From: Legionella lansingensis
GTDB taxonomy: Bacteria > Pseudomonadota > Gammaproteobacteria > Legionellales > Legionellaceae
Length of the DNA: 64,000 nt
Reading direction: 5' to 3'
Assembly: GCF_900187355.1 (NCBI RefSeq)
Contig: NZ_LT906451.1
Coordinates: forward strand, 1,302,501-1,366,500
The translations under genes and the position numbers were made by a program. Below are positions 1 to 8,221 of this stretch, piece by piece (within the stretch, counting starts at the first letter, position 1; every line of letters begins with the position of its first letter). The notes under the pieces were generated by a model. The model worked only from the letters and a program-made list of their open reading frames with translations. It was not told where the DNA came from and searched no databases.

Positions 1-2
1 GG

Positions 3-1832
3 TTTATTGCTGGTGCTGATGTTAATGCGTTTTCCCAATTTACAACTCCTGCAGAGGCAGTTGATTTCTTGAGAAAGGGTCAAATTGTTTTCTCACGTTT
101 GGAGGCTTTAACGATTCCCACGGTAGCTATGATTGATGGCTTTTGCATGGGCGGAGGATTGGAGCTAGCGCTTGCTTGCGATTATCGTATCGCCACAGAT
201 GATCCAGACACGCGGCTTGGTTTACCAGAAATTATGCTTGGCATTCATCCTGGTTGGGGTGGAACTGTGCGTTTACCAAGACTAATTGGTGGTTTTAATG
301 CTCTAGCGAATGTTATTTTAACTGGTGCTCCTCTAAGTGCAGAGAAAGCAAAGCGTTTAGGAATCGTTGACGATATTGTTCCCTTAAGACAACTAAGACG
401 AGCAGCTACTTATTTTATTCGTCATAAGCCGCCCAAGCATAAACCCAGTTTTGTCCAATCATTAACGAATTTTTCCTGGATTCGTAACTTGCTTGCGCCG
501 CTATTGCGCTACAATGTTGCAAAAAGGGTCTCCAAGAATCATTATCCCGCCCCCTATGCAGTTATTGAACTGTGGGAAAAGGAGGGAGGTCACGGTGAGC
601 GGGCTTATCTTAAAGAAGCTGATTCCGTTGAGCAGTTAGTTAGTCAAGGCTCAACAGCTGCAAATTTAATACGCGCATTTTTACTGCGCGAGCGTATGAA
701 AGCCTTTGCTAAAGATAGTGATTTTAAAGCTGGGCATGTACATGTGATTGGCGCTGGAGTGATGGGTGGAGATATTGCTGCATGGTGTGCTTTACGTGGT
801 ATTACTGTTACTTTGCAAGATAAGTCTCACCTACAAATTGCACCGGCAATAGGCCGCGCTCAGGCTTTGTTCAAGAAAAAATTACGCAAGCCTCGTTTGA
901 TCCAGGCAGCCATGGATAGATTAATCCCTGATCCAGAAGGCCATGGAATCGCGCGTGCTGATGTCATTATTGAAGCTGTCTTTGAAAATCTAGCCGTCAA
1001 GCAAGATATCATGCGCGACGTAGAAGCAAGGGCTAAGAAAGATGCCATTATTGCCACCAACACATCCAGCATTCCACTCGATGAAATTAGCCAAGTAATG
1101 ACAAATCCCAAACGTTTGGTCGGTATTCACTTCTTCAATCCTGTGGCCAAGATGGAGTTGGTGGAAGTGGTCAGCAGCTCTAAAACTGCCAAAGAGGTTG
1201 GTCAACAAGCTTGCGCTTTTGTTAGTCAAATTGGACGCATACCTTTGCCGGTTAAATCCAGTCCTGGGTTTTTAATCAATCGTGTCTTGATGCCTTATCT
1301 CATGGAGTGTGTACAATTGCTGGAAGAAGGGTATAAAGGCGAGGAAATTGATTATGCTGCGCAAGAGTTTGGTATGGTTATGGGACCTGTAGAGCTGGCT
1401 GACACCGTGGGTATGGATGTCTGCTTAGCCGTTGCTGAAAATCTTACCTCCCATTTTGGTGGTACTGTGCCGCAAAGATTACGTGAGATGGTAAAAGAGG
1501 GCAAACTTGGTCGTAAAAGCGGTCAGGGGTTTTATCGTTACAAAAATGGCAAACCAATCAAACAAAAAGTTAAAGATATCAAAGCAAGCAAAGATATTGC
1601 TAATCGTTTGATCCTACGTATGGTTAATGAAGCAGCTTCTTGCTTACGTGAGGGAGTTGTTGCCGATAGCGATTTGCTTGATGGTGGCATGATCTTTGCA
1701 ACAGGTTTTGCGCCATTTCGAGGTGGTCCAATGAATTATGCCAAACAATTTGGCCACGATAAGTTAAACGAGCTTTTCGCTAAGCTTGAAGCCCAATATG
1801 GTGAGCGTTTCAAAGCAGACGCTAGTTTATAA
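3..1832 (+). CDS. Fatty acid oxidation complex alpha subunit, 5'-truncated (enoyl-CoA hydratase / 3-hydroxyacyl-CoA dehydrogenase)
   Basis: Two-domain beta-oxidation enzyme that hydrates trans-2-enoyl-CoA and then oxidises the L-3-hydroxyacyl-CoA with NAD. The reading frame is open to the left edge. It begins inside the crotonase domain at FIAGAD, which lies roughly 70 residues into full-length FadB/FadJ, so the start codon is outside the window. The crotonase part keeps both catalytic glutamates, in GGGLELALACDY and LPEIMLGIHPGWGG. A Rossmann motif (VIGAGVMGG) and the dehydrogenase motif HFFNPV follow, then two C-terminal 3HCDH helical repeats (SSPGFLINRV and a second copy). The 609 residues present fit a family length of about 700. 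Whether it is FadB or FadJ cannot be decided here; a thiolase partner would be expected upstream. Confidence 0.93.
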   Translation, partial: FIAGADVNAFSQFTTPAEAVDFLRKGQIVFSRLEALTIPTVAMIDGFCMGGGLELALACDYRIATDDPDTRLGLPEIMLGIHPGWGGTVRLPRLIGGFNALANVILTGAPLSAEKAKRLGIVDDIVPLRQLRRAATYFIRHKPPKHKPSFVQSLTNFSWIRNLLAPLLRYNVAKRVSKNHYPAPYAVIELWEKEGGHGERAYLKEADSVEQLVSQGSTAANLIRAFLLRERMKAFAKDSDFKAGHVHVIGAGVMGGDIAAWCALRGITVTLQDKSHLQIAPAIGRAQALFKKKLRKPRLIQAAMDRLIPDPEGHGIARADVIIEAVFENLAVKQDIMRDVEARAKKDAIIATNTSSIPLDEISQVMTNPKRLVGIHFFNPVAKMELVEVVSSSKTAKEVGQQACAFVSQIGRIPLPVKSSPGFLINRVLMPYLMECVQLLEEGYKGEEIDYAAQEFGMVMGPVELADTVGMDVCLAVAENLTSHFGGTVPQRLREMVKEGKLGRKSGQGFYRYKNGKPIKQKVKDIKASKDIANRLILRMVNEAASCLREGVVADSDLLDGGMIFATGFAPFRGGPMNYAKQFGHDKLNELFAKLEAQYGERFKADASL

Positions 1833-1842
1833 CCACTTTGAA

Positions 1843-2784
1843 ATGACAATAGTTGCAGTCTTCACTTGCGGCAAGGTCATCCCTTGCCGCTCCCGTTTAA
1901 ATCCGTTGCCAATAATATTGCTGAGTTTTATCCTTTGTCTTGTGAAATCTCTCTGGGCTACTACGTTTGTGTTGCCTACTCAAGGCGATTTGATCGGTGC
2001 CATTCAGTACACGAATCCTGAAATAGGTGAGACATTAAGTGACGTAGGAATCCGATTTGATATTGGTTATTACGAAATGGTACGAGCTAATCCGCAGGTC
2101 GATCCTACAAGACCTTTGCCGATACAGACCAGATTACTCATTCCATCACAATTCATTCTGCCTCCAGCACCGCGCGAAGGGCTGGTCATCAATTTGCCTG
2201 AGTATCGCTTGTATTACTTTCCTCCACATGACAATGTGGTCATTACCATGCCTGTTGGCATTGGGCGTGAAGGATGGACTACTCCTTTGGGGTTAACAAA
2301 AATTACAGTGAAAGAAAGGGATCCGGTTTGGCGTCCCACTGCTAATGTACGTGCGGAAGCTGCCAAGCATGGGGATCCTATCCCAAATGAATTTCCACCA
2401 GGAGAGGTTAACCCCCTCGGTCGGCATGTGTTACGTTTAGGATGGCCTACTTATCTTATTCATGGAACCAATCGACGAGATGGTGTGGGCGCACGAGTGA
2501 GTGCAGGTTGTATCAGAATGATGCCAGAGGATATTGAACATCTTTTTAGTCTTGTGCAAGTAGGTACGCCGGTACGTGTATTGAATGAACCTATCAAATT
2601 TGGCTATTTTGAAGGAGCGCTCTATATGCAGGTTCATCCGGTTCTCGTTGAGCAAAAAGAGCGAAGTCTAAAATCTCTCATTTACAAACAATTAAATCGC
2701 TTACACGTGGGTGATAAAGTTAATATAAAATTGGTGCAAAATGAGGTAGGGTATCCAAGTGGTATACCTAAGAAAATAAGCTAG
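1843..2784 (+). CDS. L,D-transpeptidase (YkuD/ErfK family), exported
   Basis: Cell-wall enzyme predicted to form 3-3 peptidoglycan cross-links or to attach proteins to peptidoglycan in the periplasm. A hydrophobic export signal (LPIILLSFILCLVKSLWA) is followed by a LysM-like stretch (VGIRFDIGYYEMVRANPQVD) and then the YkuD domain, with HGTN and the catalytic cysteine motif SAGCIRM. The start is uncertain. ATG 1843 has no clear ribosome-binding site, and a strong hairpin at 1868-1890 lies within the first codons. TTG 1906 would give a more typical signal peptide. An upstream TTG at 1786 would overlap the preceding gene and looks unlikely. Its TAG stop overlaps the TAG of the convergent PAP2 gene inside a single CTAG. 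Confidence 0.88.
   Translation: MTIVAVFTCGKVIPCRSRLNPLPIILLSFILCLVKSLWATTFVLPTQGDLIGAIQYTNPEIGETLSDVGIRFDIGYYEMVRANPQVDPTRPLPIQTRLLIPSQFILPPAPREGLVINLPEYRLYYFPPHDNVVITMPVGIGREGWTTPLGLTKITVKERDPVWRPTANVRAEAAKHGDPIPNEFPPGEVNPLGRHVLRLGWPTYLIHGTNRRDGVGARVSAGCIRMMPEDIEHLFSLVQVGTPVRVLNEPIKFGYFEGALYMQVHPVLVEQKERSLKSLIYKQLNRLHVGDKVNIKLVQNEVGYPSGIPKKIS
1868..1890 (+). terminator. Strong hairpin after the beta-oxidation gene
   Basis: Perfect 9-bp inverted repeat (arm GCGGCAAGG, 5-nt loop) 36 nt after the fadB-type stop codon, followed by TCCCGTTT. It has terminator shape but a poor U-tract. It overlaps the annotated 5' end of the L,D-transpeptidase, which is an argument for a downstream start of that gene. 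Confidence 0.5.
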
Positions 2785-3659
2785 GGTTTGTTTTTGGCGC
2801 AGTGAGCACACAAAATATGGCTAATGATAAGAACAACCACACTGCCCAATAAATCCAATGGGTAATGCCAGCCGAGCAATACGCAAGAGGCAATGAGTAA
2901 GCAATTAATAGGTAATAGAAGAATAAATAACAAGGACGACCAACGAAGTAAATAAAGACACAACCAGGCCCAGATTGCATGAAAGGAAGGAAGGGCGATC
3001 ATTCCTCCTTCTATAGTCGACGGGACAATGTGTTGATGAATTTCATTAAACTTAATACCAGTAGCATACTGAGCATCGCTAAAAAAAGGGGCGTTGATCG
3101 CAGTTGCTGGAGCAACGGTTGGGTAAAAATAATAAACGGAAAAACCAATTAGAGCGGTTATCAACAGTAGACAATAATATTCTCGCAGATAATAAAATTT
3201 ACGCATGAGAATGGTTACGATTGGTATAATGCTCATCTGATAAGGCAGACTATCATAAATATGTACCAATAGCTTAGTTAACAGTGGATGAGCTAATGTC
3301 CAGAGGAGGATTTCTGCAACATTGATGTGCCAAGCTTCCTCTATAGCAATGATTTTCTCATCAACTGGTATAAACGGTGTGAATTGGATAGCGTTGGTGG
3401 CCAAGGCAATCGCTGACATGACTAAAAAATAATGAATGAGTTCCCGGGTAATTTGTACCGGAGCACTTCTCTTGCCAAATTGTAAATAACTTCCTAGCAG
3501 CATCAATAAAAGTAGAATAGCGATTAATAGAGCATCAGGTGGAAAATAATTATTGCCTGGAAATTTAAAAATCAAAGCATTAATGATAAGGGCAATTGTG
3601 GCTAAGATACAGAGAATGAAGCCTGCAACCAAAGAGCAGGAATTAGGACTGCGCTTCAT
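2781..3659 (-). CDS. PAP2-superfamily membrane phosphatase
   Basis: Polytopic inner-membrane protein of 292 residues with about six hydrophobic segments. The C-terminal half carries PAP2-type active-site motifs: ALPSFHAIW (PSxH-like) around residue 222 and GWHYPLDLLG (H-x3-D) around residue 265. The classical first motif (KxxxxxxRP) is not evident, which fits the PAP2_3 / inositolphosphotransferase-like branch. The likely substrate is a lipid phosphate, but this is not resolved. It lies 15 nt downstream of the CsrA paralogue on the same strand, so the two are probably co-transcribed. It converges on the L,D-transpeptidase. Confidence 0.8.
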   Translation of the reverse strand: MKRSPNSCSLVAGFILCILATIALIINALIFKFPGNNYFPPDALLIAILLLLMLLGSYLQFGKRSAPVQITRELIHYFLVMSAIALATNAIQFTPFIPVDEKIIAIEEAWHINVAEILLWTLAHPLLTKLLVHIYDSLPYQMSIIPIVTILMRKFYYLREYYCLLLITALIGFSVYYFYPTVAPATAINAPFFSDAQYATGIKFNEIHQHIVPSTIEGGMIALPSFHAIWAWLCLYLLRWSSLLFILLLPINCLLIASCVLLGWHYPLDLLGSVVVLIISHILCAHCAKNKP

Positions 3660-3674
3660 TTAGAGTCTAGGTGT

Positions 3675-3866
3675 TCAATCATTATCTTGCTGTTTTTGCT
3701 TAATTGCATGGTAGATTTCTTCGCGATGAACTTCGATAGAACGTGGAGCATTGACACCAAATTTGATGTTACCATGCTCTGGGGTTTTGAAGGCGACTAT
3801 CTGAACAATGGTTCCATTAATATTAACAACCAATGGTTCTTCAAAAGGGACAGTCACAATATTCAT
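3675..3866 (-). CDS. CsrA-family RNA-binding regulator paralogue (CsrR-like)
   Basis: A 63-residue protein of CsrA length. The C-terminal half is clearly CsrA: GVNAPRSIEVHREEIY matches the conserved strand containing Arg44. The N-terminal strand is degenerate: MNIVTVPFEE replaces the canonical MLILTRRVGE, so the RNA-contacting Leu4, Arg6 and Arg7 are missing. Legionella genomes carry several CsrA paralogues, and one of them (CsrR) controls resilience in water. The position close to rpsF suggests this could be that orthologue, which is an inference from memory of gene order. GAGG lies 9 nt before ATG. It is followed directly by the PAP2 gene. Confidence 0.85.
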   Translation of the reverse strand: MNIVTVPFEEPLVVNINGTIVQIVAFKTPEHGNIKFGVNAPRSIEVHREEIYHAIKQKQQDND

Positions 3867-3971
3867 AAAACAAAACCTCGTTAGTTTTTAATATGTTATA
3901 TCGCATGGCCTGTTTAAAAGCAATGCTTAAGTGACTCTCCGCCCTCCAATGAAAGTTAAGTGATTTTGAAT

Positions 3972-4038
3972 CCCGCGGCATCGACCGCGGGGTCCATCAT
4001 GTCAGTCTGGATATGGATACCGCGGTCAAGCCGCGGTA
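3972..4038. repeat. Paired palindromic repeat, family A (CCGCGG type)
   Basis: Two GC-rich hairpins separated by about 27 nt: CCGCGG arms around CATCGA, and TACCGCGG arms (4018-4025 and 4031-4038) around TCAAG. The second hairpin is a variant of the element at 21197, 22743 and 55294. It lies between the CsrA paralogue and the next gene in the 254-nt gap 3867-4121. Confidence 0.7.
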
Positions 4039-4121
4039 ATTCGAGAATAGAAAAAATCCTTAACTTAACGCCATTGCTCTCAGCTCTCAAGGGTTATTAG
4101 AGGCAGACTGGCGGTGAAGCA

Positions 4122-4583
4122 TCAATAAGGTTTTTCCTCGAGTCCTATTTCATAGTGTATATCCGCTCTGGCAAGAGCATCCTTCACAACCCCTTCCATT
4201 AAATGTTGTGGCAAGCTGCTTTTAGATTGCTCTAAGTCTCTAATCCGTCTGTTTAGAGCGTTGAACTCATTTTCTCCATAAAACTGATTGGCAGGGAGCT
4301 TAGTCTTTTTGTCTTGGCAAGCGTTGATTTCTCGATCGACTTCTTTTAAACAATGTAAGTAATTTGCGGTCATGGAAATTTCCATGCGATTTATTACAAA
4401 ATCGATATTCTCATCGAGATGGGTTAACAAATAAGAACAATTTTGAGCCAATTTATCAATTTCTTGTAGGTAATTTGCTTCCTCCCTAAGCATTAAATAC
4501 TGCATTGCGCGACTACTGTTCTCTTCAATTAAAGCATAATACGCTTCCTGATTTGATAAACTCCCTTTCACATCAATAGTCAT
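4122..4583 (-). CDS. Hypothetical protein, 153 residues, helical
   Basis: I do not recognise this protein. It is charged and leucine/glutamate-rich with no export signal or membrane segment. It reads as almost entirely alpha-helical, with a possible coiled-coil between about residues 90 and 125 (ALNRRIRDLEQSK). AGGA lies 8 nt before the ATG, which supports the start. It is divergent from rpsF with a 250-nt gap and has no obvious partner. Small helical proteins of this kind in Legionella are sometimes secreted effectors, but nothing in the sequence shows that. Confidence 0.65.
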   Translation of the reverse strand: MTIDVKGSLSNQEAYYALIEENSSRAMQYLMLREEANYLQEIDKLAQNCSYLLTHLDENIDFVINRMEISMTANYLHCLKEVDREINACQDKKTKLPANQFYGENEFNALNRRIRDLEQSKSSLPQHLMEGVVKDALARADIHYEIGLEEKPY

Positions 4584-4833
4584 GCCGGAATCCTATGGTG
4601 TAGATAAATTTATGTTTAATTTTAGTCTCATTTTTTCAGATTGCAGGGAAAAATGGTTAAATATTAGCAAACATGCTACAAAATAATAATTTATTGTGCT
4701 TTTATAAAGCAGTGTAACATTTTATTGCGAGCGGGTTTGCTCATGAGTAGAAAATCAGTTAAGATTACGCGTTTTTTAACCTTGCCTTACTTTAACTTCA
4801 TTAAAGAAGGCTATATCCATAAGGAGTCTATCA

Positions 4834-5172
4834 ATGAGACATTATGAAGTAGTGTTTCTTGTTCATCCCGATCAAAGTGAGCAAGTGCCAGGAATGGTTG
4901 AGCGTTATGAAGGGATCATTACAAAGCAAGGCGGTAAGATTCACCGGAAAGAGGATTGGGGTCGCCGACAACTCGCTTATACGATCAAAGACGTACACAA
5001 AGCGCATTACATATTAATGAATATAGAATGTAACCAGGTTGCACTTGATGAACTCAAGAGCGCTTTCAAATTTAACGATGCGATCTTAAGAAATCTGATC
5101 ATTAAGCGCAAACACGCGATTACTAGCCCATCCGTGTTGATGAAAAAAGAGAAAGATGAACGAGCAGCCTAA
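4834..5172 (+). CDS. rpsF: 30S ribosomal protein S6
   Basis: Small-subunit ribosomal protein that binds 16S rRNA as a heterodimer with S18. The 112 residues match the family from [19 protein letters not shown] through the central [12 protein letters not shown] signature to the C-terminal region with [16 protein letters not shown] is 7 nt before the ATG. First gene of the rpsF-rpsR-DUF2232-rplI operon; 12 nt separate it from rpsR. Confidence 0.98.
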   Translation: MRHYEVVFLVHPDQSEQVPGMVERYEGIITKQGGKIHRKEDWGRRQLAYTIKDVHKAHYILMNIECNQVALDELKSAFKFNDAILRNLIIKRKHAITSPSVLMKKEKDERAA

Positions 5173-5184
5173 GGAGTAATTTTA

Positions 5185-5409
5185 ATGACAACAGCTTATT
5201 TTCGCCGAAAAAAAATGCGCTTTAGCGAAGGCGCTAGTGAAATTGATTATAAAGATATCAATGCACTAAAAAATTACATCACTGAAACAGGTAAAATAGT
5301 CCCAAGCCGAATCACTGGTACTCCAACACGTCCGCAGCGTCAATTGGCACAAGCGATTAAGTGGGCGAGATTTTTGGGATTATTACCTTATTGCGACAGT
5401 CACCGATAA
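5185..5409 (+). CDS. rpsR: 30S ribosomal protein S18
   Basis: Small-subunit protein of 74 residues. The diagnostic [17 protein letters not shown] and [14 protein letters not shown] motifs are present. The start at ATG 5185 is supported by AAGGAGT 7-8 nt upstream. It forms the S6:S18 pair with the preceding gene; the next gene begins 4 nt after its stop. Confidence 0.98.
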   Translation: MTTAYFRRKKMRFSEGASEIDYKDINALKNYITETGKIVPSRITGTPTRPQRQLAQAIKWARFLGLLPYCDSHR

Positions 5410-5413
5410 AGAT

Positions 5414-6322
5414 ATGGCACGTGTGGGCGAATTATTGCGTAAGCAGGGACATTTTCTTCTAGAAAATGAAACGTATGCATTTTTATACATCGCAATGTTA
5501 GCCTTAATTCCCTTTGCGTCTTGGTTGTCCGCAGCGATTATTGCGTTAATAACCTTACGTAAAGGGTGGGTTAGTGGCTTTAAAGGCGTTGTCGTGGGTA
5601 TTGTATCTCTCTTGGTACCCTCACTCATGACATTACTTTCAACCGCAGGGATTTTTAATGCTCTGATGACTTTCCTGCCTTGTTTTGTGATGGCGTGTGT
5701 ATTAAGGACAACGGCAAGTTGGCGAGTTACAGCAGGTCTTATGGTTTTGCTAAGCTTGCTGGGCATCGCTTTGATACATGGATTGATTCCGGAGTTAATT
5801 AGTGAACAATACCGCTTTATCATGGCTGTGCTTAAAGAATTAGAGCGCGAAGGCACGATATCTGGTTTGTTAAACAATCAGGAAGCTTTTAATCCAATCA
5901 TTATTGCTAATTATGTGATAGGTATACAAGCGGTAAGTATTCTTTTGTCAGCGACTGCCTCGCTTATGTTGGCAAGGGGAGTCCAGGCAAGATTGTTCTA
6001 TCCTGGGGGGTATCGGCAAGAAATGCTTACATTCCGAGCGAGTTCTTGGGGTGTATTGTTACTTCTAATTACTGCGATAGGGACATACTACGAAAGCCCT
6101 CTGGCCATAAGTAGCTTACCCATCCTGGTTGTATATTACCTGTGTGCAGGTATGAGTTTAGGCTTTAATATTTTGACGAAAGGAAAAGGGATCGGCACAT
6201 TCTTTTTGTTGTTACTCCCTTTGGTGTTATTACCTTTCATCACGTTGCCCATTTACGTTATTTTAGGTGCATTAGATAGTTTGTTTAATTTTAGGTCACG
6301 CTTGCTTCTTAAAGCAGGTTGA
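5414..6322 (+). CDS. DUF2232-type integral membrane protein
   Basis: Inner-membrane protein of 302 residues with about eight hydrophobic segments, starting near residue 22 ([19 protein letters not shown]). A protein of this type is commonly encoded between rpsR and rplI in gammaproteobacteria (DUF2232 / YybS-like). Its function is unknown. The ATG lies 4 nt after the rpsR stop and its TGA is 20 nt before rplI, so it is translated within the ribosomal operon. No catalytic motif was seen; a transport or envelope role would be a guess. Confidence 0.75.
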   Translation: MARVGELLRKQGHFLLENETYAFLYIAMLALIPFASWLSAAIIALITLRKGWVSGFKGVVVGIVSLLVPSLMTLLSTAGIFNALMTFLPCFVMACVLRTTASWRVTAGLMVLLSLLGIALIHGLIPELISEQYRFIMAVLKELEREGTISGLLNNQEAFNPIIIANYVIGIQAVSILLSATASLMLARGVQARLFYPGGYRQEMLTFRASSWGVLLLLITAIGTYYESPLAISSLPILVVYYLCAGMSLGFNILTKGKGIGTFFLLLLPLVLLPFITLPIYVILGALDSLFNFRSRLLLKAG

Positions 6323-6342
6323 ACAGAATAGGGGTTTATAAG

Positions 6343-6792
6343 ATGGAAGTCATTTTACTAGAAAAGATTAGAAATCTAGGAAATTTGGGTGATAAGGTGA
6401 ATGTAAAGGCGGGTTACGGTCGTAACTACCTCATTCCACAAAATAAGGCTGTATTTGCTACTCCGGCAAATATTGAACGTTTTGAGCAGCGTCGTGCGGA
6501 ACTTGAGAAAAAGGCACAGCAATCATTGGCGCAAGCTGAGCAGCGAGCCGCTAAGCTCAATGACACGACGATAATCATCTCTGCAATGGCAAGCGATGAA
6601 GGCAAACTTTATGGTTCAGTTGGTCCAAACGAAATCAAAGACGCCCTCAAAGCGAAGTCAACAGACGTCAGCAAACGAGAAATTGTAATGCCAGAAGGTC
6701 CAATCCATTCAGTTGGTGATTACGTCGTTGAAATCCATGTACATAGCGACGTGATTGCAAAATTACAAATCCAAGTCGTTCCAGCAAAATAA
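6343..6792 (+). CDS. rplI: 50S ribosomal protein L9
   Basis: Large-subunit protein of 149 residues. The N-terminal RNA-binding domain has the classic [19 protein letters not shown] start and [15 protein letters not shown] long helix ([19 protein letters not shown]-like) links it to the C-terminal domain ([12 protein letters not shown]). The ATG at 6343 is chosen because it gives the canonical MEVILL start; an in-frame upstream start at 6319 would overlap the previous stop. It is the last gene of the operon. dnaB, often next in other bacteria, is absent here and an accessory gene follows. Confidence 0.98.
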   Translation: MEVILLEKIRNLGNLGDKVNVKAGYGRNYLIPQNKAVFATPANIERFEQRRAELEKKAQQSLAQAEQRAAKLNDTTIIISAMASDEGKLYGSVGPNEIKDALKAKSTDVSKREIVMPEGPIHSVGDYVVEIHVHSDVIAKLQIQVVPAK

Positions 6793-7004
6793 TTTCTCTT
6801 CTAAGAGGTTTTAATATCGACATCTCTTCGGCTCCTTCGCATAAAGCATGGGGTCGATGATCTTCGTTGTATTCAAATTATACCAATGAAAAATCACTAT
6901 TAATAATATTTAGTCACATTTCTTAATATTTGCTTAATAAAACGTTGGTATCCTTGCGTCTCTTAGTTTTAGTTTGTTGTTTGTAGTTGATTAGGGGATT
7001 AACA

Positions 7005-7991
7005 ATGCGTCAAAAAACAGAAAATTCAGGTGAACAGTTTCCGAAAACACCTTATTCTTTCATGACACCTTATACTTTTGCTAATTTAGCCGTCAAAACC
7101 GGAACAATTTCTTTTTCAGTTTCTTTATTGACTCAGCCATTTAATTTTGTGCTAAATCGAATACAATCTGGTACACCATCGGCAGTTAGTGGCGGATTAT
7201 TCCGTGGCATGTACCGCGGATTTCTTCCTTATGCTATTGCAGGCCAAAAACGTGGCGCTGTGGCTGTAACAGCTAAGCAAACTAACCGAGTACAAGAAGA
7301 GCTAGTGGAAGAAGAGGGCATTGATATGGTGCTGCTTCAGCGTCAACGTTTCATGAAGGCTGTGATGGGAACTGTTGCCTTTTCCCAGTTTGACCTGTTA
7401 GTTAGTAATGGATTAGGTGGAAAATCAAGGCTGGAAAATCTTGGCATTATTACCAAATCCAACTTCAAATGGTCCTTTACGAATTGGTGGAAATTAACCA
7501 CAGTTAACTGGGGTTCTCGTTCTTCTGCAGGATTTGTCAATTTTGCAGCGATAGGCGTTGTAGGAGACTATTGTAGCTCATTGTATAAGTTTAATGATGA
7601 ACTGTATAACAAGATGCTTGGTGGTGCGACTGCCGGTGTACTTGCGACCTTATTCACAACAATTCCTAACTCTTATGCTGACAGAAAGTTATTGGCATCA
7701 AAAGTGGAGAATGGTCGTTTGCTTACAGTCACACCGTACACCATGTTTAAGCAGATGAAATCTCATGTAAATACGATTGGTGTTTTTGAAGCTGTGAAGA
7801 CTTTTATCAAATTTAATTATCTGAAAGAAGTCGCAGTAAGAAGTCCTCAGACAGCTTTAACATTCGGCATCATTTTCGGAATTGATCATATGATGGGAGA
7901 TGAACCGCTAAGAAGAGTTTGGCCTGGACGAGGACGAGTTCAAGAAGTTAGCTCCGAAGAGCCAAGCAACACTACTCCAAAAAGCATGTAA
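7005..7991 (+). CDS. Mitochondrial-carrier-like protein, candidate Dot/Icm effector
   Basis: The 328-residue protein resembles the eukaryotic mitochondrial carrier family. Near residues 44-54 it has QPFNFVLNRIQ, a match to the carrier signature PxDxxKxRxQ with the acidic residue replaced. GLFRGMYRGFLP follows, the usual spacing and [YF]RG motif of a repeat. A second degenerate copy begins at LGGATAGVLATLFTTIP (about 205-221), again with a basic PNSYADRK tail. Known Legionella effectors LncP and Lpg1137 are carrier-like, so transfer into host mitochondria is a reasonable hypothesis. AGGGG is 7 nt before ATG. The C-terminus is hydrophilic (EVSSEEPSNTTPKSM), as expected for a translocation signal. 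It is monocistronic. Confidence 0.65.
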   Translation: MRQKTENSGEQFPKTPYSFMTPYTFANLAVKTGTISFSVSLLTQPFNFVLNRIQSGTPSAVSGGLFRGMYRGFLPYAIAGQKRGAVAVTAKQTNRVQEELVEEEGIDMVLLQRQRFMKAVMGTVAFSQFDLLVSNGLGGKSRLENLGIITKSNFKWSFTNWWKLTTVNWGSRSSAGFVNFAAIGVVGDYCSSLYKFNDELYNKMLGGATAGVLATLFTTIPNSYADRKLLASKVENGRLLTVTPYTMFKQMKSHVNTIGVFEAVKTFIKFNYLKEVAVRSPQTALTFGIIFGIDHMMGDEPLRRVWPGRGRVQEVSSEEPSNTTPKSM

Positions 7992-7999
7992 TTAAAATT

Positions 8000-8018
8000 C
8001 AACAAGGATGTTGTTTTT
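8000..8018 (+). terminator. Possible weak terminator
   Basis: Short hairpin (CAACA / TGTTG, 4-nt loop) directly followed by TTTTT, 9 nt after the stop of the carrier-like gene. The stem is only 5 bp. The rest of the gap to 8221 is very AT-rich and I see no further element in it. Confidence 0.4.
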
Positions 8019-8221
8019 CCTATTATCATCACGTATCACGTATACACAACATTTATACCTTATTTTTATCTATTTTCTTCTTATTATATCTTGAATATCA
8101 ATACAATTTGTATAATTATTTGTCATCAGTATGGGCAAACGGCTTGCATTTCCTAATGATTCATTTAAAATCATTGTTGAATAACCAGCAGGGTTATTAA
8201 TTATTAATCAGGATGAAAGAT

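Noticed and set aside
1786-1842. Upstream TTG start for the L,D-transpeptidase
   Set aside because: It would overlap the beta-oxidation gene by 47 nt and put about 40 atypical residues before the signal peptide.
4584-4833. S6:S18-binding regulatory leader before rpsF
   Set aside because: I could not find the CCG-containing hairpin expected; the gap is AT-rich without a convincing structure.
5383-5877. 164-codon open frame on the minus strand
   Set aside because: It is antisense to rpsR and the DUF2232 gene, which have clear family matches and ribosome-binding sites.
7992-8221. Possible replication-origin-like AT-rich stretch
   Set aside because: No clustered DnaA boxes or iterons; only a weak hairpin and low-complexity A/T runs.
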